Shown here: positions 16,905-25,210 of the stretch, piece by piece
How the letters are laid out: each line of letters begins with the position of its first letter
How positions within the stretch are numbered: the first letter of the stretch is position 1
Origin: Streptomyces sp. GQFP
GTDB taxonomy: Bacteria > Actinomycetota > Actinomycetes > Streptomycetales > Streptomycetaceae
Direction of reading: 5' to 3'
Length of the DNA stretch: 64,000 nt
Assembly: GCF_021545335.1 (NCBI RefSeq)
Contig: NZ_CP089312.1
Location: forward strand, 6,200,001 to 6,264,000
Position numbers and translations under genes: made by a program
Notes under the pieces: generated by a model
What the model was told of the DNA's origin: nothing
Seen by the model: only the letters and a program-made list of their open reading frames with translations
Database searches by the model: none

Positions 16905-18848
16905 GTGGAACGGTCGATGGACGAGCTGGCGGCCGAGGGCGCCAGGACGCTGGTCAATGGGCTCAGGTCGGCGGACTGGGAGCGGGTACGGGACCGGTTC
17001 GCGGAGTGGTTCGCGCTGCGTGGGCAGGACGAATGGGTCCATGAACTCCAGAGTCTGAAAGGACCGTTGGGGCCTCGTTCGGCGTTCGGGAAGCTGGAGT
17101 GGCGCTTCCGGCTGAGTGAGGGTCTCGCCGACGCGTGGGACGTGGACGGCTCCGACGAACTCGCCTCCCTCATAAGGGAGTTCGACGTGCCCGCCCGCCC
17201 CGAGGAACCGACCCCCGCTCCGGCGCCCACCGCGCCGGGCGACCGCTTCGACTTCCAGGGGATCACCGTCAACGGGCAGTTCGTCGGCGTGCAGCACGTC
17301 CAGCAGGCGCCGGGTGCCGCTCCTCGGCCCGGGTCGGTGGGCTGGCCGTCGGCGGAAAGCATGGCGCCGCTGGCGTACGGGGTGCGGCCGACCCGGCGAG
17401 GCAAGGGCCTGCCCCAACTGCCGCCGTACGTCGAACGGGACGCCGATCCGGCGGTCAACTCGGCGGTGGAGTTGGTCGCTTCGGAAGGCGGGCTGGTCGT
17501 CGTACAGGGGGACGCGTATGTCGGCAAGACGCGTACGGCTCTCGCGGCGATGGCCCGAGTGCTCCCCGGCGTACGGGTGTTCGCGCCCGCCCGACACGAG
17601 AACCTGCGCGGACTGCCGGCCCTGCTGAGAGACCTGCCGGGCGAACGCTTCGCGCTGTGGCTCGACGACCTTGACGGTCACCTCGGAGCCGACGGCCTGG
17701 AGCCGAGGCTGCTGGCGCAGTTGGCGGCACAGGGAGTGCCTGTGATCGCGACGATGAGAGAGGACACGTACGACAAGTTCCGCAAGTTGTCCCGGGGGCG
17801 GGTGCTCGATCTGGCGCACATCGTGGAGCTGCCCCGGGGCTGGAGCCACGGGGAGCGGAAGCGGGCGGGGGAGACCGAGGACCCCCGGCTGACGGATGCC
17901 GCCCGCCGGTGCGGGGCCGAGGGCGTGGCTGCCTATCTCGCCGTTGGTCCGATGCTGTGGGAGGAGTGGCAGCGGGCTCGGCGGGCGGATCGGCATCCGC
18001 GCGGGTACGCCCTGGTCCGGGCGGCGGTCGACCTGGCCCGGTGCGGACTGCGGGGCCCGCTGCCCCAGGACCTCCTCGTGAAGGTGTACGAGGGGTACGA
18101 GGCCATGGCCGGCCTGGAACGGGAGTCCGTGGACGAGGCCCTGGCCTGGGCGGCGGAGAAACGGGATGGCGTGCTGCGGATGCTGAGGAGAAGCGGCGCG
18201 AGTATGTGGGAGGCGTCCCCCTATCTGGTGGACACCGCGTCCCAGGTCGAGACGTTTCCGGCGGTGGACTGGGCGGTGTGGTGGGTTGCCCTGGGGGTGG
18301 CCCGAGCGGATGCGGCGTACGACTCCGAGGTGGTTGTGGCGGGGGCGCGGGAGGCGTTTCGGGCGGCTGCCGAGGCGGGGGAGGGGCGGGCCCTGTTCAA
18401 TCTGGGGCTGCTTGCCGAGAGCATGAAGGAGAGTGAGGAGGCTGAGGCTTGGTTCCGGCGGGCGGCGGAAGCCGGGCTGGCGGGGGCGGCAGGGCGGCTG
18501 GGGCAGCTGCTGGTGAAGCGGGGAGACCGTAGGGAGGCGGAGCCGTTCCTGGAGATGGCTGCGGAAGCAGGGGACCGCCTGGCGGCGGTATTGCTCGGGG
18601 GGTTGCTTGCGGACCGGTCGGAGCAGTGGTTCACAGCAGGGGGGCTGAAAGATCCGGTGATGGCGAATCGGATGCTCCGGATGGCTGGTTATCTCCCTGA
18701 GACGTCGGACCGCAACGTGACCGGGGAGAAGGACGGGCCCCCTGAGGGAGAGGAATGGTTGCCCGACATGCCGGGCAAAGCGTGGCTGCGCACCATCCGT
18801 TGGGCCAGCCGTAAACCCCTAGACCCTCCCGATACCGTCACCGAGTGA
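16905..18848 (+). CDS. P-loop (STAND/AAA-like) NTPase with C-terminal Sel1/TPR-like repeats
   Basis: 647 residues from GTG 16905 (GGGGGG ribosome site 6 bases upstream). A ~85-residue helical N-terminal domain (LVNGLRSADWERVRDRFAEW) is followed by a linker with ITVNGQFVGVQHVQQ, then a P-loop domain: Walker A GDAYVGKT near residue 202, Walker B FALWLDDLDG near 250, and a sensor-like VIATMRED. The C-terminal ~170 residues have Sel1/TPR-like repeats (ALFNLGLLAESMKESEEAEAWFRRAAEAG). This signal-domain, NTPase and repeat-sensor plan is typical of STAND proteins in regulation or phage defence. Its stop overlaps the P450 remnant start as GTGA. Function unknown. Confidence 0.7.
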   Translation: MERSMDELAAEGARTLVNGLRSADWERVRDRFAEWFALRGQDEWVHELQSLKGPLGPRSAFGKLEWRFRLSEGLADAWDVDGSDELASLIREFDVPARPEEPTPAPAPTAPGDRFDFQGITVNGQFVGVQHVQQAPGAAPRPGSVGWPSAESMAPLAYGVRPTRRGKGLPQLPPYVERDADPAVNSAVELVASEGGLVVVQGDAYVGKTRTALAAMARVLPGVRVFAPARHENLRGLPALLRDLPGERFALWLDDLDGHLGADGLEPRLLAQLAAQGVPVIATMREDTYDKFRKLSRGRVLDLAHIVELPRGWSHGERKRAGETEDPRLTDAARRCGAEGVAAYLAVGPMLWEEWQRARRADRHPRGYALVRAAVDLARCGLRGPLPQDLLVKVYEGYEAMAGLERESVDEALAWAAEKRDGVLRMLRRSGASMWEASPYLVDTASQVETFPAVDWAVWWVALGVARADAAYDSEVVVAGAREAFRAAAEAGEGRALFNLGLLAESMKESEEAEAWFRRAAEAGLAGAAGRLGQLLVKRGDRREAEPFLEMAAEAGDRLAAVLLGGLLADRSEQWFTAGGLKDPVMANRMLRMAGYLPETSDRNVTGEKDGPPEGEEWLPDMPGKAWLRTIRWASRKPLDPPDTVTE

Positions 18849-19122
18849 CCAACCAGCCCCGCCACACCCCCGACCCCCGCACCCGAACTCTTCACCTGGG
18901 AGTTCGCGACCGACCCCTACCCCGCCTACGCCTGGCTCCGTGAGCACGCCCCCGTGCACCGGACGAAACTCCTCACTCCCCAGTGGCGTCGAAGCCTGGC
19001 TGGTCACCCGTTACGGCGACGCCAAGCAGGCCCTCGCCGACCCCCGGCTCTCCAAGAACCCCGCCCATCACGACGAGCCCGCGCAGCAGGCCGACACGTA
19101 TGTTCTCACCGCCGTCACGTGA
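18845..19122 (+). pseudogene. 5' remnant of a CYP107-like cytochrome P450 gene (frameshifted)
   Basis: Begins at GTG 18845 inside the stop of the preceding gene. In three successive frames it encodes the P450 N-terminus: the start, then LFTWEFATDPYPAYAWLREH (from 18885), then PSGVEAWLVTRYGDAKQALA (from 18979). A ~7-base near-duplication around 18968-18978 explains the second shift. Over 66 aligned residues I count 56 identities to the intact P450 at 21567-22823. Homology stops near 19088, and the last codons to TGA 19122 are foreign. From memory the syntenic S. coelicolor gene is CYP107U1 (SCO3099). Confidence 0.85.
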
Positions 19123-19175
19123 GCCCCGCCGGTTCTAGGCGCTCTTGACGGCGGCTCCCGTCGGCGTGATGGTCG

Positions 19176-19181
19176 TAGAAC
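19176..19181 (+). promoter_or_regulatory. -10-like box (TAGAAC) before the DUF6879 module
   Basis: TCGTAGAACATTGC (19173-19186) precedes start 19214. The nearly identical TCGTAGAAAATTGC stands at 33969 before the other Xre module. TAGAAC/TAGAAA fits a -10 hexamer with a ~25-base leader carrying GGAGG. Confidence 0.5.
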
Positions 19182-19213
19182 ATTGCGCAATCTGCGTCAC
19201 GACGGAGGTCATC

Positions 19214-19456
19214 ATGGCTCTACGCTCGTTCGGGAAAGACCCCGAGACCAACGGCGACCACTGCCCGACGGTGTGGCTCGACGAGGAGGAGCAGGAGTTC
19301 GTCTTCCAGGGATGGAAGGCGGACGAGGTGCTTCAGGCACAATGCCTGACCACGGGGCCGATCCCCGACACGGAAGCCGTAGTCCGGCTGCCCATCCGTA
19401 TGGCGCAGCAGATCAGGGAGGCGCTCGATGCCGCAGATCGTGCCCCCGTTTGCTGA
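19214..19456 (+). CDS. Small partner protein of the DUF6879/Xre module
   Basis: 80 residues from ATG 19214 (CGGAGG ribosome site). The pattern FGKDPETNGDHCPTVWLDEE and FVFQGWKAD is typical of small acidic Streptomyces proteins encoded just before DUF6879 proteins. Its 3' end overlaps the next gene by 29 bases, so translation is coupled. Biochemical function unknown. Confidence 0.65.
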   Translation: MALRSFGKDPETNGDHCPTVWLDEEEQEFVFQGWKADEVLQAQCLTTGPIPDTEAVVRLPIRMAQQIREALDAADRAPVC

Positions 19457-19952
19457 CTTGCTCGCTGGCTGTCATCGCTCTGCGGTGCACCTGGAGACGC
19501 GCGACGCCTACGGAGTCGACGACGAAGACGTCGGCTTCGCAGCCTGGCGCGATGGTTGGAGCTATGACCTAGGCGACCGCTCGTCGTGGTGGAACGGCTT
19601 TCATGGCGTCGTGTCGGATGCCATCAGTCGCGGAGTCGTCATGCGTCGCGCTCGCGTCGTTTCGGAACCGGTGAGCGAGTACATCCGTTACGAGTACGCG
19701 TGCACGCCGCAGAACATCGCGGCCGGCGAAGACGTCCGGTGGCTGCCGCGACGTCTGGCGTCGGATCTCCTGATCCCCGGCAACGACCTGTGGATCTTCG
19801 ATGATCGTCTGATCCGCTTCAGCCTCTTCGCGGGCGACGGAAGGTTCGTCGCTGACGTGATGGAGGACGCGGCCGACGTCGTGAAGCGCCATGCGGAGGC
19901 GTTCGAAGCGGTCTGGGATCGGGCAATCCCGCACGAGGACTTCCGGATCTGA
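19428..19952 (+). CDS. DUF6879 family protein
   Basis: 174 residues. Recognisable DUF6879 features: an early conserved HLETRDAYG, VVSDAISRGVVMRRARVVSEP and SEYIRYEY in the first half, VRWLPRR then NDLWIFDDRLIRFSLF in the middle, and a helical end. It sits between a small protein and an Xre/DUF5753 regulator, the usual arrangement in Streptomyces. The domain is thought to function with the regulator, but no activity is established. Confidence 0.85.
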   Translation: MPQIVPPFADLLAGCHRSAVHLETRDAYGVDDEDVGFAAWRDGWSYDLGDRSSWWNGFHGVVSDAISRGVVMRRARVVSEPVSEYIRYEYACTPQNIAAGEDVRWLPRRLASDLLIPGNDLWIFDDRLIRFSLFAGDGRFVADVMEDAADVVKRHAEAFEAVWDRAIPHEDFRI

Positions 19953-19965
19953 GCGACGCGCACCC

Positions 19966-20817
19966 ATGCAATCTCCCTACCCGTCGACGGCCCTTGACGC
20001 CGCACGCCGTACCATCGCGGACCAACTCAGCGAGATCCGGCGTGATGCTGGGCTGACGGGTAGGGAGATTGCTGCCTTGACCGGCTGGCAACCCTCGAAG
20101 GTTTCGCGCCTCCAAAGCGCAACAACGCCCCCGTCGGACGACGACATCCGGGCGTGGTGTCGCGCGTGCAACGCGGAGGCCAGGATCCCGGATCTCCTGG
20201 CAGCAAACCGCACGGCAGACTCGATGTACCTGGAGTGGCGCCGTGTCCAGCGGACAGGGCTCAGGCGGCTTCAGGAGTCGCGCATCCCGCTGTACGAACG
20301 AACGCAACAGTTCCGTGTCTACAGCTCTACCGTCATCCCCGGGTTCCTCCAGACCTACGAGTACGCGATTGCACTCCTGGGGAACATCGCGCGTGTTCAC
20401 GGGGCGCCGGACGACGTAGCCGACGCCGCGGCCGTCCGTGTCGAGCGCTCCCACATCATCCGAGAGGGAGGGCACCGGTTCGGGATCCTGCTGGAGGAGT
20501 CCGTCCTCCGTCACGTGGTGGGAGAGGAGACCACCATGGCCGGCCAACTGGGCTATCTGCTCTCGGTCATGGCACTTCCGTCCGTGTCGGTCGGGATCAT
20601 CCCCGCCGGACGATCACGGACCATGTGGACGCTTGAGACGTTCACGATGTTCGACGACGAGCGCGTTCACGTGGAGTTGCTGACGGCCGCTGTCACCGTA
20701 ACGACCCCTGGCGAGATCTCTCAGTACGCCCACGCGTTCGAAGAAATGGCGAGCCTGGCTGTCCACGGGGCGAACGCTCGTGCTCTGATCGCTGCGGCCG
20801 TTGATGCTCTGGGATGA
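19966..20817 (+). CDS. Xre-family regulator with DUF5753
   Basis: 283 residues. The N-terminal HTH (LSEIRRDAGLTGREIAALTG followed by WQPSKVSRLQ) is the Xre DNA-binding fold. The remaining two thirds are DUF5753, with the hallmark YSSTVIPGFLQTYEYA, the LEESVLRHVVG strand and VSVGIIPAG. Such proteins work with DUF397 or DUF6879 partners in Streptomyces development and antibiotic control. Probable target: the TAGAAC repeats just downstream (20825) and the box at 19176 (inference). Complete, normal length. Confidence 0.88.
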   Translation: MQSPYPSTALDAARRTIADQLSEIRRDAGLTGREIAALTGWQPSKVSRLQSATTPPSDDDIRAWCRACNAEARIPDLLAANRTADSMYLEWRRVQRTGLRRLQESRIPLYERTQQFRVYSSTVIPGFLQTYEYAIALLGNIARVHGAPDDVADAAAVRVERSHIIREGGHRFGILLEESVLRHVVGEETTMAGQLGYLLSVMALPSVSVGIIPAGRSRTMWTLETFTMFDDERVHVELLTAAVTVTTPGEISQYAHAFEEMASLAVHGANARALIAAAVDALG

Positions 20818-20824
20818 GTTTGCG

Positions 20825-20850
20825 TAGAACTTCATAGAACTTGATGGAAC
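20825..20850 (+). repeat. Helically phased TAGAAC repeats (possible operator/promoter)
   Basis: TAGAACTTCA, TAGAACTTGA and TGGAACTCTC follow each other with an exact 10-base period between the Xre stop and the next gene. One turn of DNA separates the copies, so a protein could bind them on one face. Each TAGAAC also resembles a -10 box. Confidence 0.6.
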
Positions 20851-20905
20851 TCTCCTCTCCGCCCTGCCTAGCTTCGATGCATGAAGCGAAATGGGAGGTG
20901 CAGTC

Positions 20906-21127
20906 GTGGCGTCACAAAGCACGCCGGGGACGCCCGTCCAACTGTCTGATCCACTCACCCTGGAAGAGCCGCAGCCTGCTCGTGGGTGTGACGTTTGCGC
21001 CGCTCTGGCAGGCCAGCGGCGGGAGGCTACGAACCCCAAGAGCCCTGCCTACGACCTGTCGCACGCGACGGATCTCGCGGTGGAGATCAGGCGCCACCCG
21101 CACGACTGGAAGAAGGGGCAACGGTGA
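20906..21127 (+). CDS. Small conserved protein with a CxxC pair
   Basis: 73 residues from GTG 20906 (GGGAGG ribosome site 6 bases upstream). Pattern: disordered N-terminus, CDVCAALAGQRREA, then SHATDLAVEIRRHPHDW, as in small proteins that accompany Xre/DUF397 genes in Streptomyces. The single CxxC may bind metal. The stop overlaps the next start as GTGA. Function unknown. Confidence 0.65.
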   Translation: MASQSTPGTPVQLSDPLTLEEPQPARGCDVCAALAGQRREATNPKSPAYDLSHATDLAVEIRRHPHDWKKGQR

Positions 21128-21366
21128 CGACTGAACCTTTCCCTGATCTCTGGTCGAGCCTGGGGATATCCGCCCTGCCGTCACGACGGTGGGTCGAATG
21201 CGCCGACTGCATCGAGAGCAGGTCGGTCGACGACGGGAGCACCGATCCGCAGGCGTGGGCTGTCGGGCATGTTGTCCTCCATCCGGAGCATGTCCGGTTC
21301 CGGATCGTCAGCCAGGTCGGTTTCCGCCTCGATTCGGCGTCCGCGCCAGAGCCTGTGGCGCCGTGA
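21124..21366 (+). CDS. Small protein, unknown, coupled to the preceding gene
   Basis: 80 residues from GTG 21124 in the GTGA overlap. CADC near residue 25 and a later stretch WAVGHVVLHPEHVRFRIVSQ; no known domain recognised. It is the last gene of the small plus-strand operon in the element and is convergent with the P450. About 200 bases without a gene follow. Confidence 0.55.
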   Translation: MTTEPFPDLWSSLGISALPSRRWVECADCIESRSVDDGSTDPQAWAVGHVVLHPEHVRFRIVSQVGFRLDSASAPEPVAP

Positions 21367-21566
21367 GCGACGTCAAGGGGTTGTCTGCGACGCCGAGACG
21401 AGGCCCCTCCGGAGTTCGTGAGGACGGAGCCCGAGTGCCGACGCCCTGAACCGGCGTGTGGAGGGCATGGCGGGGGTGGTCGGGTTGAGGTCGATGTGGG
21501 TCGGCAAAGTTGCGATCTCTCACGCATCCCGTGCGAGGGCCTGGACGACGTCCTGATGCACGCCTG

Positions 21567-22823
21567 TCAGGCGGCCGTGAACTCGACCGGGAGGTTCCGT
21601 AGTCCGCGCATGATCAGGCCACCTCGCCAGCGCAGGTCCGCGGGGTCGGCGGCGAGTCGCAGGTCGGGCAGGCGTCGCAGCAGAGTGGCCAGTGCGGTCC
21701 GGCCTTCGAGGCGGGCGAGTGGGGCGCCGATGCAGTAGTGGATGCCATGTCCGTAACCAAGATGCTGGTTGTCCCTGCGGGAGAGGTCGAGGGTGTCCGG
21801 CTCGTCGAAGCGGGCGGGATCACGGTCGGCAGCGGCGAGGACCACGAGCACGGGATCACCTGAGGCGATTCGTTGTCCGCCTACTTCGAGGGATTCGGTT
21901 GCGTAGCGCCAGGTAGCCAACTCGACAGCGCCGTCGTAACGGAGAAGCTCTTCGACGCCGGTGTCGAGCAGTTCCTGTTCGCCACGCTCGATCGACCTCT
22001 GCAGTTGCGCCCGCTGCTGCGGGTTGCGCAGCAGTGTGTACACGCCGTTGCCGATCAAGTTGATAACGGTCTCAAAACCAGCGAACAGTAGTACGAAACA
22101 CATGGCTGCGGCCTCGTTCTCGGTGAGGTGCTCGCCGTGGTCGGAGGCGCGGATGAGCTCCGAGATGAGGTCTTCGCTCGGACCGGGGTCGTCCAGGAGC
22201 GCCTCGCGCTTGCGGTGGATCAGTTCGGCAAGATAGCCGCGCATCTTCTTCACGGACCGTGCGACGCCGCCTCTGGGGCCGCCGCCGTGCCGGATCATCA
22301 TCCCCGCCCAGTCCCGGAAGTCGTCCTGGTCCTCGCGGGGGACGCCGAGCAGGTCGCAAATGGCGTAGATGGGGAGAGGGAACGCGAACTCGTGGATGAG
22401 GTCGGCGCTTCCGGTATGCGCGAACTGGTCGATGAGATGGTCGGTCAACTCCTGGACGCGGGGCGCGAACTCGGCCACGCGGCGGGGCGTGAACGCCTTT
22501 GAGACCAGGCGACGGAGCCGTGTGTGGTCCGGCGGGTCGATGTTGAGCAGGTGAGTCATGAGGTTGGCACTGCGCTCGCCGGGGATGCCCGTCTTGCTCT
22601 TGCCCTGGGCGCCCTCGGAATGGTGCACCGGGTTCTTGGACAGGCGTTGGTCGGCGAGCGCCTGTTTGGCGTCCGCGTACCGGGTGACCAGCCAGGCATC
22701 CACTCCGCTGGGGAGCGTCGTGCGGTGCACGGGTGAGTGTTCGCGGAGCCACGCGTAAGCAGGGTAGGGATCGGCGGCGAATTCCCAGGTGAAGAGCACG
22801 GGTTCGGTATGAGGGGCGTTCAC
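21567..22823 (-). CDS. Intact cytochrome P450 (CYP107-like) carried by the element
   Basis: 418 residues from GTG 22823. Full P450 architecture: I-helix AGFETVIN, K-helix EELLR, and the heme loop GYGHGIHYCIGAPLARLE with ligand Cys364 (Tyr instead of the usual Phe at the loop start). The haem-iron monooxygenase would need a ferredoxin supplied elsewhere. It is a close relative of the broken host gene on either side (about 85% identity over the N-terminal 66 residues), lies on the opposite strand, and has its own leaderless promoter (TACCGT, 22830-22835 on the complement). It may restore the function lost by the insertion. Confidence 0.95.
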   Translation of the reverse strand: MNAPHTEPVLFTWEFAADPYPAYAWLREHSPVHRTTLPSGVDAWLVTRYADAKQALADQRLSKNPVHHSEGAQGKSKTGIPGERSANLMTHLLNIDPPDHTRLRRLVSKAFTPRRVAEFAPRVQELTDHLIDQFAHTGSADLIHEFAFPLPIYAICDLLGVPREDQDDFRDWAGMMIRHGGGPRGGVARSVKKMRGYLAELIHRKREALLDDPGPSEDLISELIRASDHGEHLTENEAAAMCFVLLFAGFETVINLIGNGVYTLLRNPQQRAQLQRSIERGEQELLDTGVEELLRYDGAVELATWRYATESLEVGGQRIASGDPVLVVLAAADRDPARFDEPDTLDLSRRDNQHLGYGHGIHYCIGAPLARLEGRTALATLLRRLPDLRLAADPADLRWRGGLIMRGLRNLPVEFTAA

Positions 22824-22829
22824 GGGGTG

Positions 22830-22835
22830 ACGGTA
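22830..22835 (-). promoter_or_regulatory. -10 box of a predicted leaderless promoter for the cargo P450
   Basis: TACCGT on the minus strand stands 6 bases before GTG 22823; no ribosome site is present. Confidence 0.55.
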
Positions 22836-23020
22836 CCGGTAGCCGTATCGCGTGGGAGGGGGCGCCGACTTGTGCAATTCGCCCTCAACTGTACAGAGCG
22901 GCGGGTAAAGTTCCCCAAAACGGCACCGGCCCCAGAGCGCTTGCGACAGCGCAAAGGAGCCGGAACCTTCCCGGCGGTGAGCCAACACCCCGGGGACGGA
23001 ACAGTCTCGGAGGACTGAAC

Positions 23021-25003
23021 ATGCCCATTCTGGCACGCCCATGCCTTGCGGCCCCTGCAGCACCAACGGCCGTCGTCGTAGCCAAGTACGCGCGCGTCTC
23101 CACACTCGATCAGCTCGACGGCTTCGGGCTCGAAGACCAGGACAGGCTCTCCGACGAGTGGCTCGAGCGGCACCCCGAAGTCACTGTCTACGACTCCTAT
23201 GTGGACGAAGCTGTGTCCGGGGCCCTGGAGAGCCGCCCCGAGATGGACCGACTCGTTGTCGAGGCACGCCAGCAGTGCTTCAACCGCATCCTCGTTCCCA
23301 AGGTTGACCGCATCGGACGCACGGCCCGAGCCGCCTACCAATGGGCGTGGAACATGGCTGACGTCGGTGTCCACTTCATCTCGATCACCGAAGGAATCGA
23401 TACCAGCACCGAAGGCGGCTGGCAGCAGTTCACGCGGTACGTCACCTTCGCCGAGATGGACTGGCGACGTATCAATGAGCGCACCGTCGCCGGCCGAGAG
23501 CTGAAGATCAGTTACGGCGGCTGGCCCGGTGGCCCTGCTCCCTATGGCTACAGGATCGAGAAGGACGTCAGAGATGTCGGAGGACGCCGCAAGCGCTTCT
23601 CCGTCCTGGTCACCGACGCCGATGAATCCATGGTCCTCGCTGTCGCCGCGGAACTCATCGTCGACCACGGTATGAACCTCACCGAGGCTTGTGGAGAGCT
23701 GAACAGCCGCAGGATCTTCGCGCGCAGCGGCGTCCCTTGGAGCGTTGCCAACCTCCGCAGCCGCCTTCACAGTGAAACCATCCACGATGGCTACGTGGTC
23801 TACCGAAAGACCGATCGCGGTAACGGAAAGAACCACACCCGACGTGGTGAAGACGGCACACCAGTCCATGGCGCGCCGGTCAAAATCGGTGTCCCGCCCA
23901 TCTTCTCCATGGAACGGGCCGCACAGCTCATGGCTGCTCTGAAGAGGCTCGGCTTCCAGAACGGTCGGCGTGGGAACGGCGTGTATCCCCTCACCGGGCG
24001 GATTCACGGTTTGTGCGGCGAGGTGTACACCGGAGCAGGCAGGGCCGCCGGCCGTTCATACCGCTGCAAGGGGCTTTTCAAGGTCCCCTCGTGCGGTGAG
24101 CCCCACTTTGAGGCAGACGGCATCGAAGGTGCCGTCTGGACGTTGATGGCCAGGCTCCTTGAAGCCGAAGGTTGTACAGAGGGCCTGTCTGCCGAGCGAG
24201 CGGGCAGTCCCTCCGGGGACAGGGAGAAGTACGAGAAGCGCGTCTCCGAGTTCACGACCAGAATCGCCGAACAGGAGCACCTGATCGAGGTGCGGATCCC
24301 CGAGTACGTACGCGCCGGTGTCGACCCAGCGGTACTCAAGGCCTCAATCGCAGCGCTCGAGAGCGAAGTGGCGGATTTCCGGGCGCAGCGCAGGTTCGCC
24401 CAGCAGTGGCTGGAGGCGTACGCCGATCATGAACGCCGGGCGGGCGACCTCGTCGGCATCGCGAGCAGTGCCGAGGAGCGGCTGCGGAACCTGACTCTGG
24501 AAGAGCGCAAGCAGGTCTTCGACATGTTCGACGTCAAGGTCGTCCCCGGCGAAACAGCCATCTTCGGCAAGCCTGGCGGAAGGTGCGCCGTCAGCGAGTG
24601 GCACTGGACAACCGGCACGAAGGTCCCGCCGGATCCTGATGACGAGCAGTGGGAGAAGGTGCTGGAGGTACTGCGGCCGTACTTCACCAAGCGTCACTTC
24701 ATGAGCAAGTACGACATCCGGCTCCAGTTCGAGGGGATGCTCCACCGGCTTCGCCATGGCCTCACCTGGGGTGATATGCCGCTTACCTGGGGGCCCATCA
24801 ACCCGATTCGCGAGCGCCAGCTCTCCTGGTGGCAGAAGGGCGCGTGGCCGGAGGTCGTGAAGACTCTGGATGCCGATGTCTCTGGAGTCAGTGCCTACCA
24901 GCGGCCGACCTTGCCGCAGCTCACGGTGACCGCTCGGTTCCCGTCCGGGCTGCTCGGCGAGGTCCGGAGTGCGGTTGCCGAGGACCGGGACGGGCAGCCG
25001 TAG
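23021..25003 (+). CDS. Large serine recombinase with C-terminal transposase-like (DUF4096) domain
   Basis: 660 residues; ATG 23021 has a good ribosome site (GGAGG). The resolvase domain has the nucleophile in YARVSTLDQ (Ser27) and KVDRIGR. The Recombinase domain (~180-300) has GGPAPYGYRI, and a zinc-ribbon-like region has HGLCGEVYTG and YRCKG. A coiled-coil motif lies at ~400-470. From ~541 to 620 the chain changes to DEQWEKVLEVLRPYF, LHRLRHGLTWGDMP and SWWQKGAWPEVV, which matches the N-terminal DUF4096 domain of IS5-type transposases. Role: site-specific integration and excision of the surrounding element. It adjoins the 3' P450 remnant. Confidence 0.92.
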   Translation: MPILARPCLAAPAAPTAVVVAKYARVSTLDQLDGFGLEDQDRLSDEWLERHPEVTVYDSYVDEAVSGALESRPEMDRLVVEARQQCFNRILVPKVDRIGRTARAAYQWAWNMADVGVHFISITEGIDTSTEGGWQQFTRYVTFAEMDWRRINERTVAGRELKISYGGWPGGPAPYGYRIEKDVRDVGGRRKRFSVLVTDADESMVLAVAAELIVDHGMNLTEACGELNSRRIFARSGVPWSVANLRSRLHSETIHDGYVVYRKTDRGNGKNHTRRGEDGTPVHGAPVKIGVPPIFSMERAAQLMAALKRLGFQNGRRGNGVYPLTGRIHGLCGEVYTGAGRAAGRSYRCKGLFKVPSCGEPHFEADGIEGAVWTLMARLLEAEGCTEGLSAERAGSPSGDREKYEKRVSEFTTRIAEQEHLIEVRIPEYVRAGVDPAVLKASIAALESEVADFRAQRRFAQQWLEAYADHERRAGDLVGIASSAEERLRNLTLEERKQVFDMFDVKVVPGETAIFGKPGGRCAVSEWHWTTGTKVPPDPDDEQWEKVLEVLRPYFTKRHFMSKYDIRLQFEGMLHRLRHGLTWGDMPLTWGPINPIRERQLSWWQKGAWPEVVKTLDADVSGVSAYQRPTLPQLTVTARFPSGLLGEVRSAVAEDRDGQP

Positions 25004-25057
25004 CCAATCCGGTGCCGGGGCTGTGGATGACCCATACAGAGAACTCCGCGACCCGGC

Positions 25058-25210
25058 ACCATCCTCACCAGCCTCCCCGACCTGCAACTCGCCGTCGCCG
25101 TGAGCGAGTTGCGATGGCGGGGCGGGCTCATCATGCGTGGACTGCGCACCCTGCCCGTCGAGTTCACGCCGGTTCGCGAATCGGGGCATACCCCGCCAGT
25201 GGTGCCGTAG
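25058..25210 (+). pseudogene. 3' remnant of the disrupted P450 gene
   Basis: 51 codons to TAG 25210 match the P450 C-terminus (LPDLQLAV, LRWRGGLIMRGLR, LPVEFT), as in the intact cargo P450 (25 of 32 aligned residues identical by eye). Same strand as the 5' remnant at 18845, so both come from one gene. About 310 codons of the middle, including the I-helix and heme loop, are missing from the locus. Confidence 0.85.

Larger units (their letters stand above)
19125..25040. mobile_element. Serine-recombinase integrative element inserted in the P450 locus
   Basis: Bounded by the 5' P450 remnant (homology ends ~19088) and the 3' remnant (begins ~25058); edges are approximate. Contents: DUF6879/Xre module, two small proteins, an intact P450 on the minus strand, and a large serine recombinase adjoining the right edge, the usual position of an integrase next to its attachment site. 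No long flanking direct repeat is visible, as expected for serine recombinases with very short cores. No replication or transfer genes are seen, so it is probably a non-autonomous or minimal integrative element. Confidence 0.7.

Noticed and set aside
18960..19148. Separate small genes starting near 18940 and 18954
   Set aside because: They are out-of-frame pieces of the P450 5' remnant.
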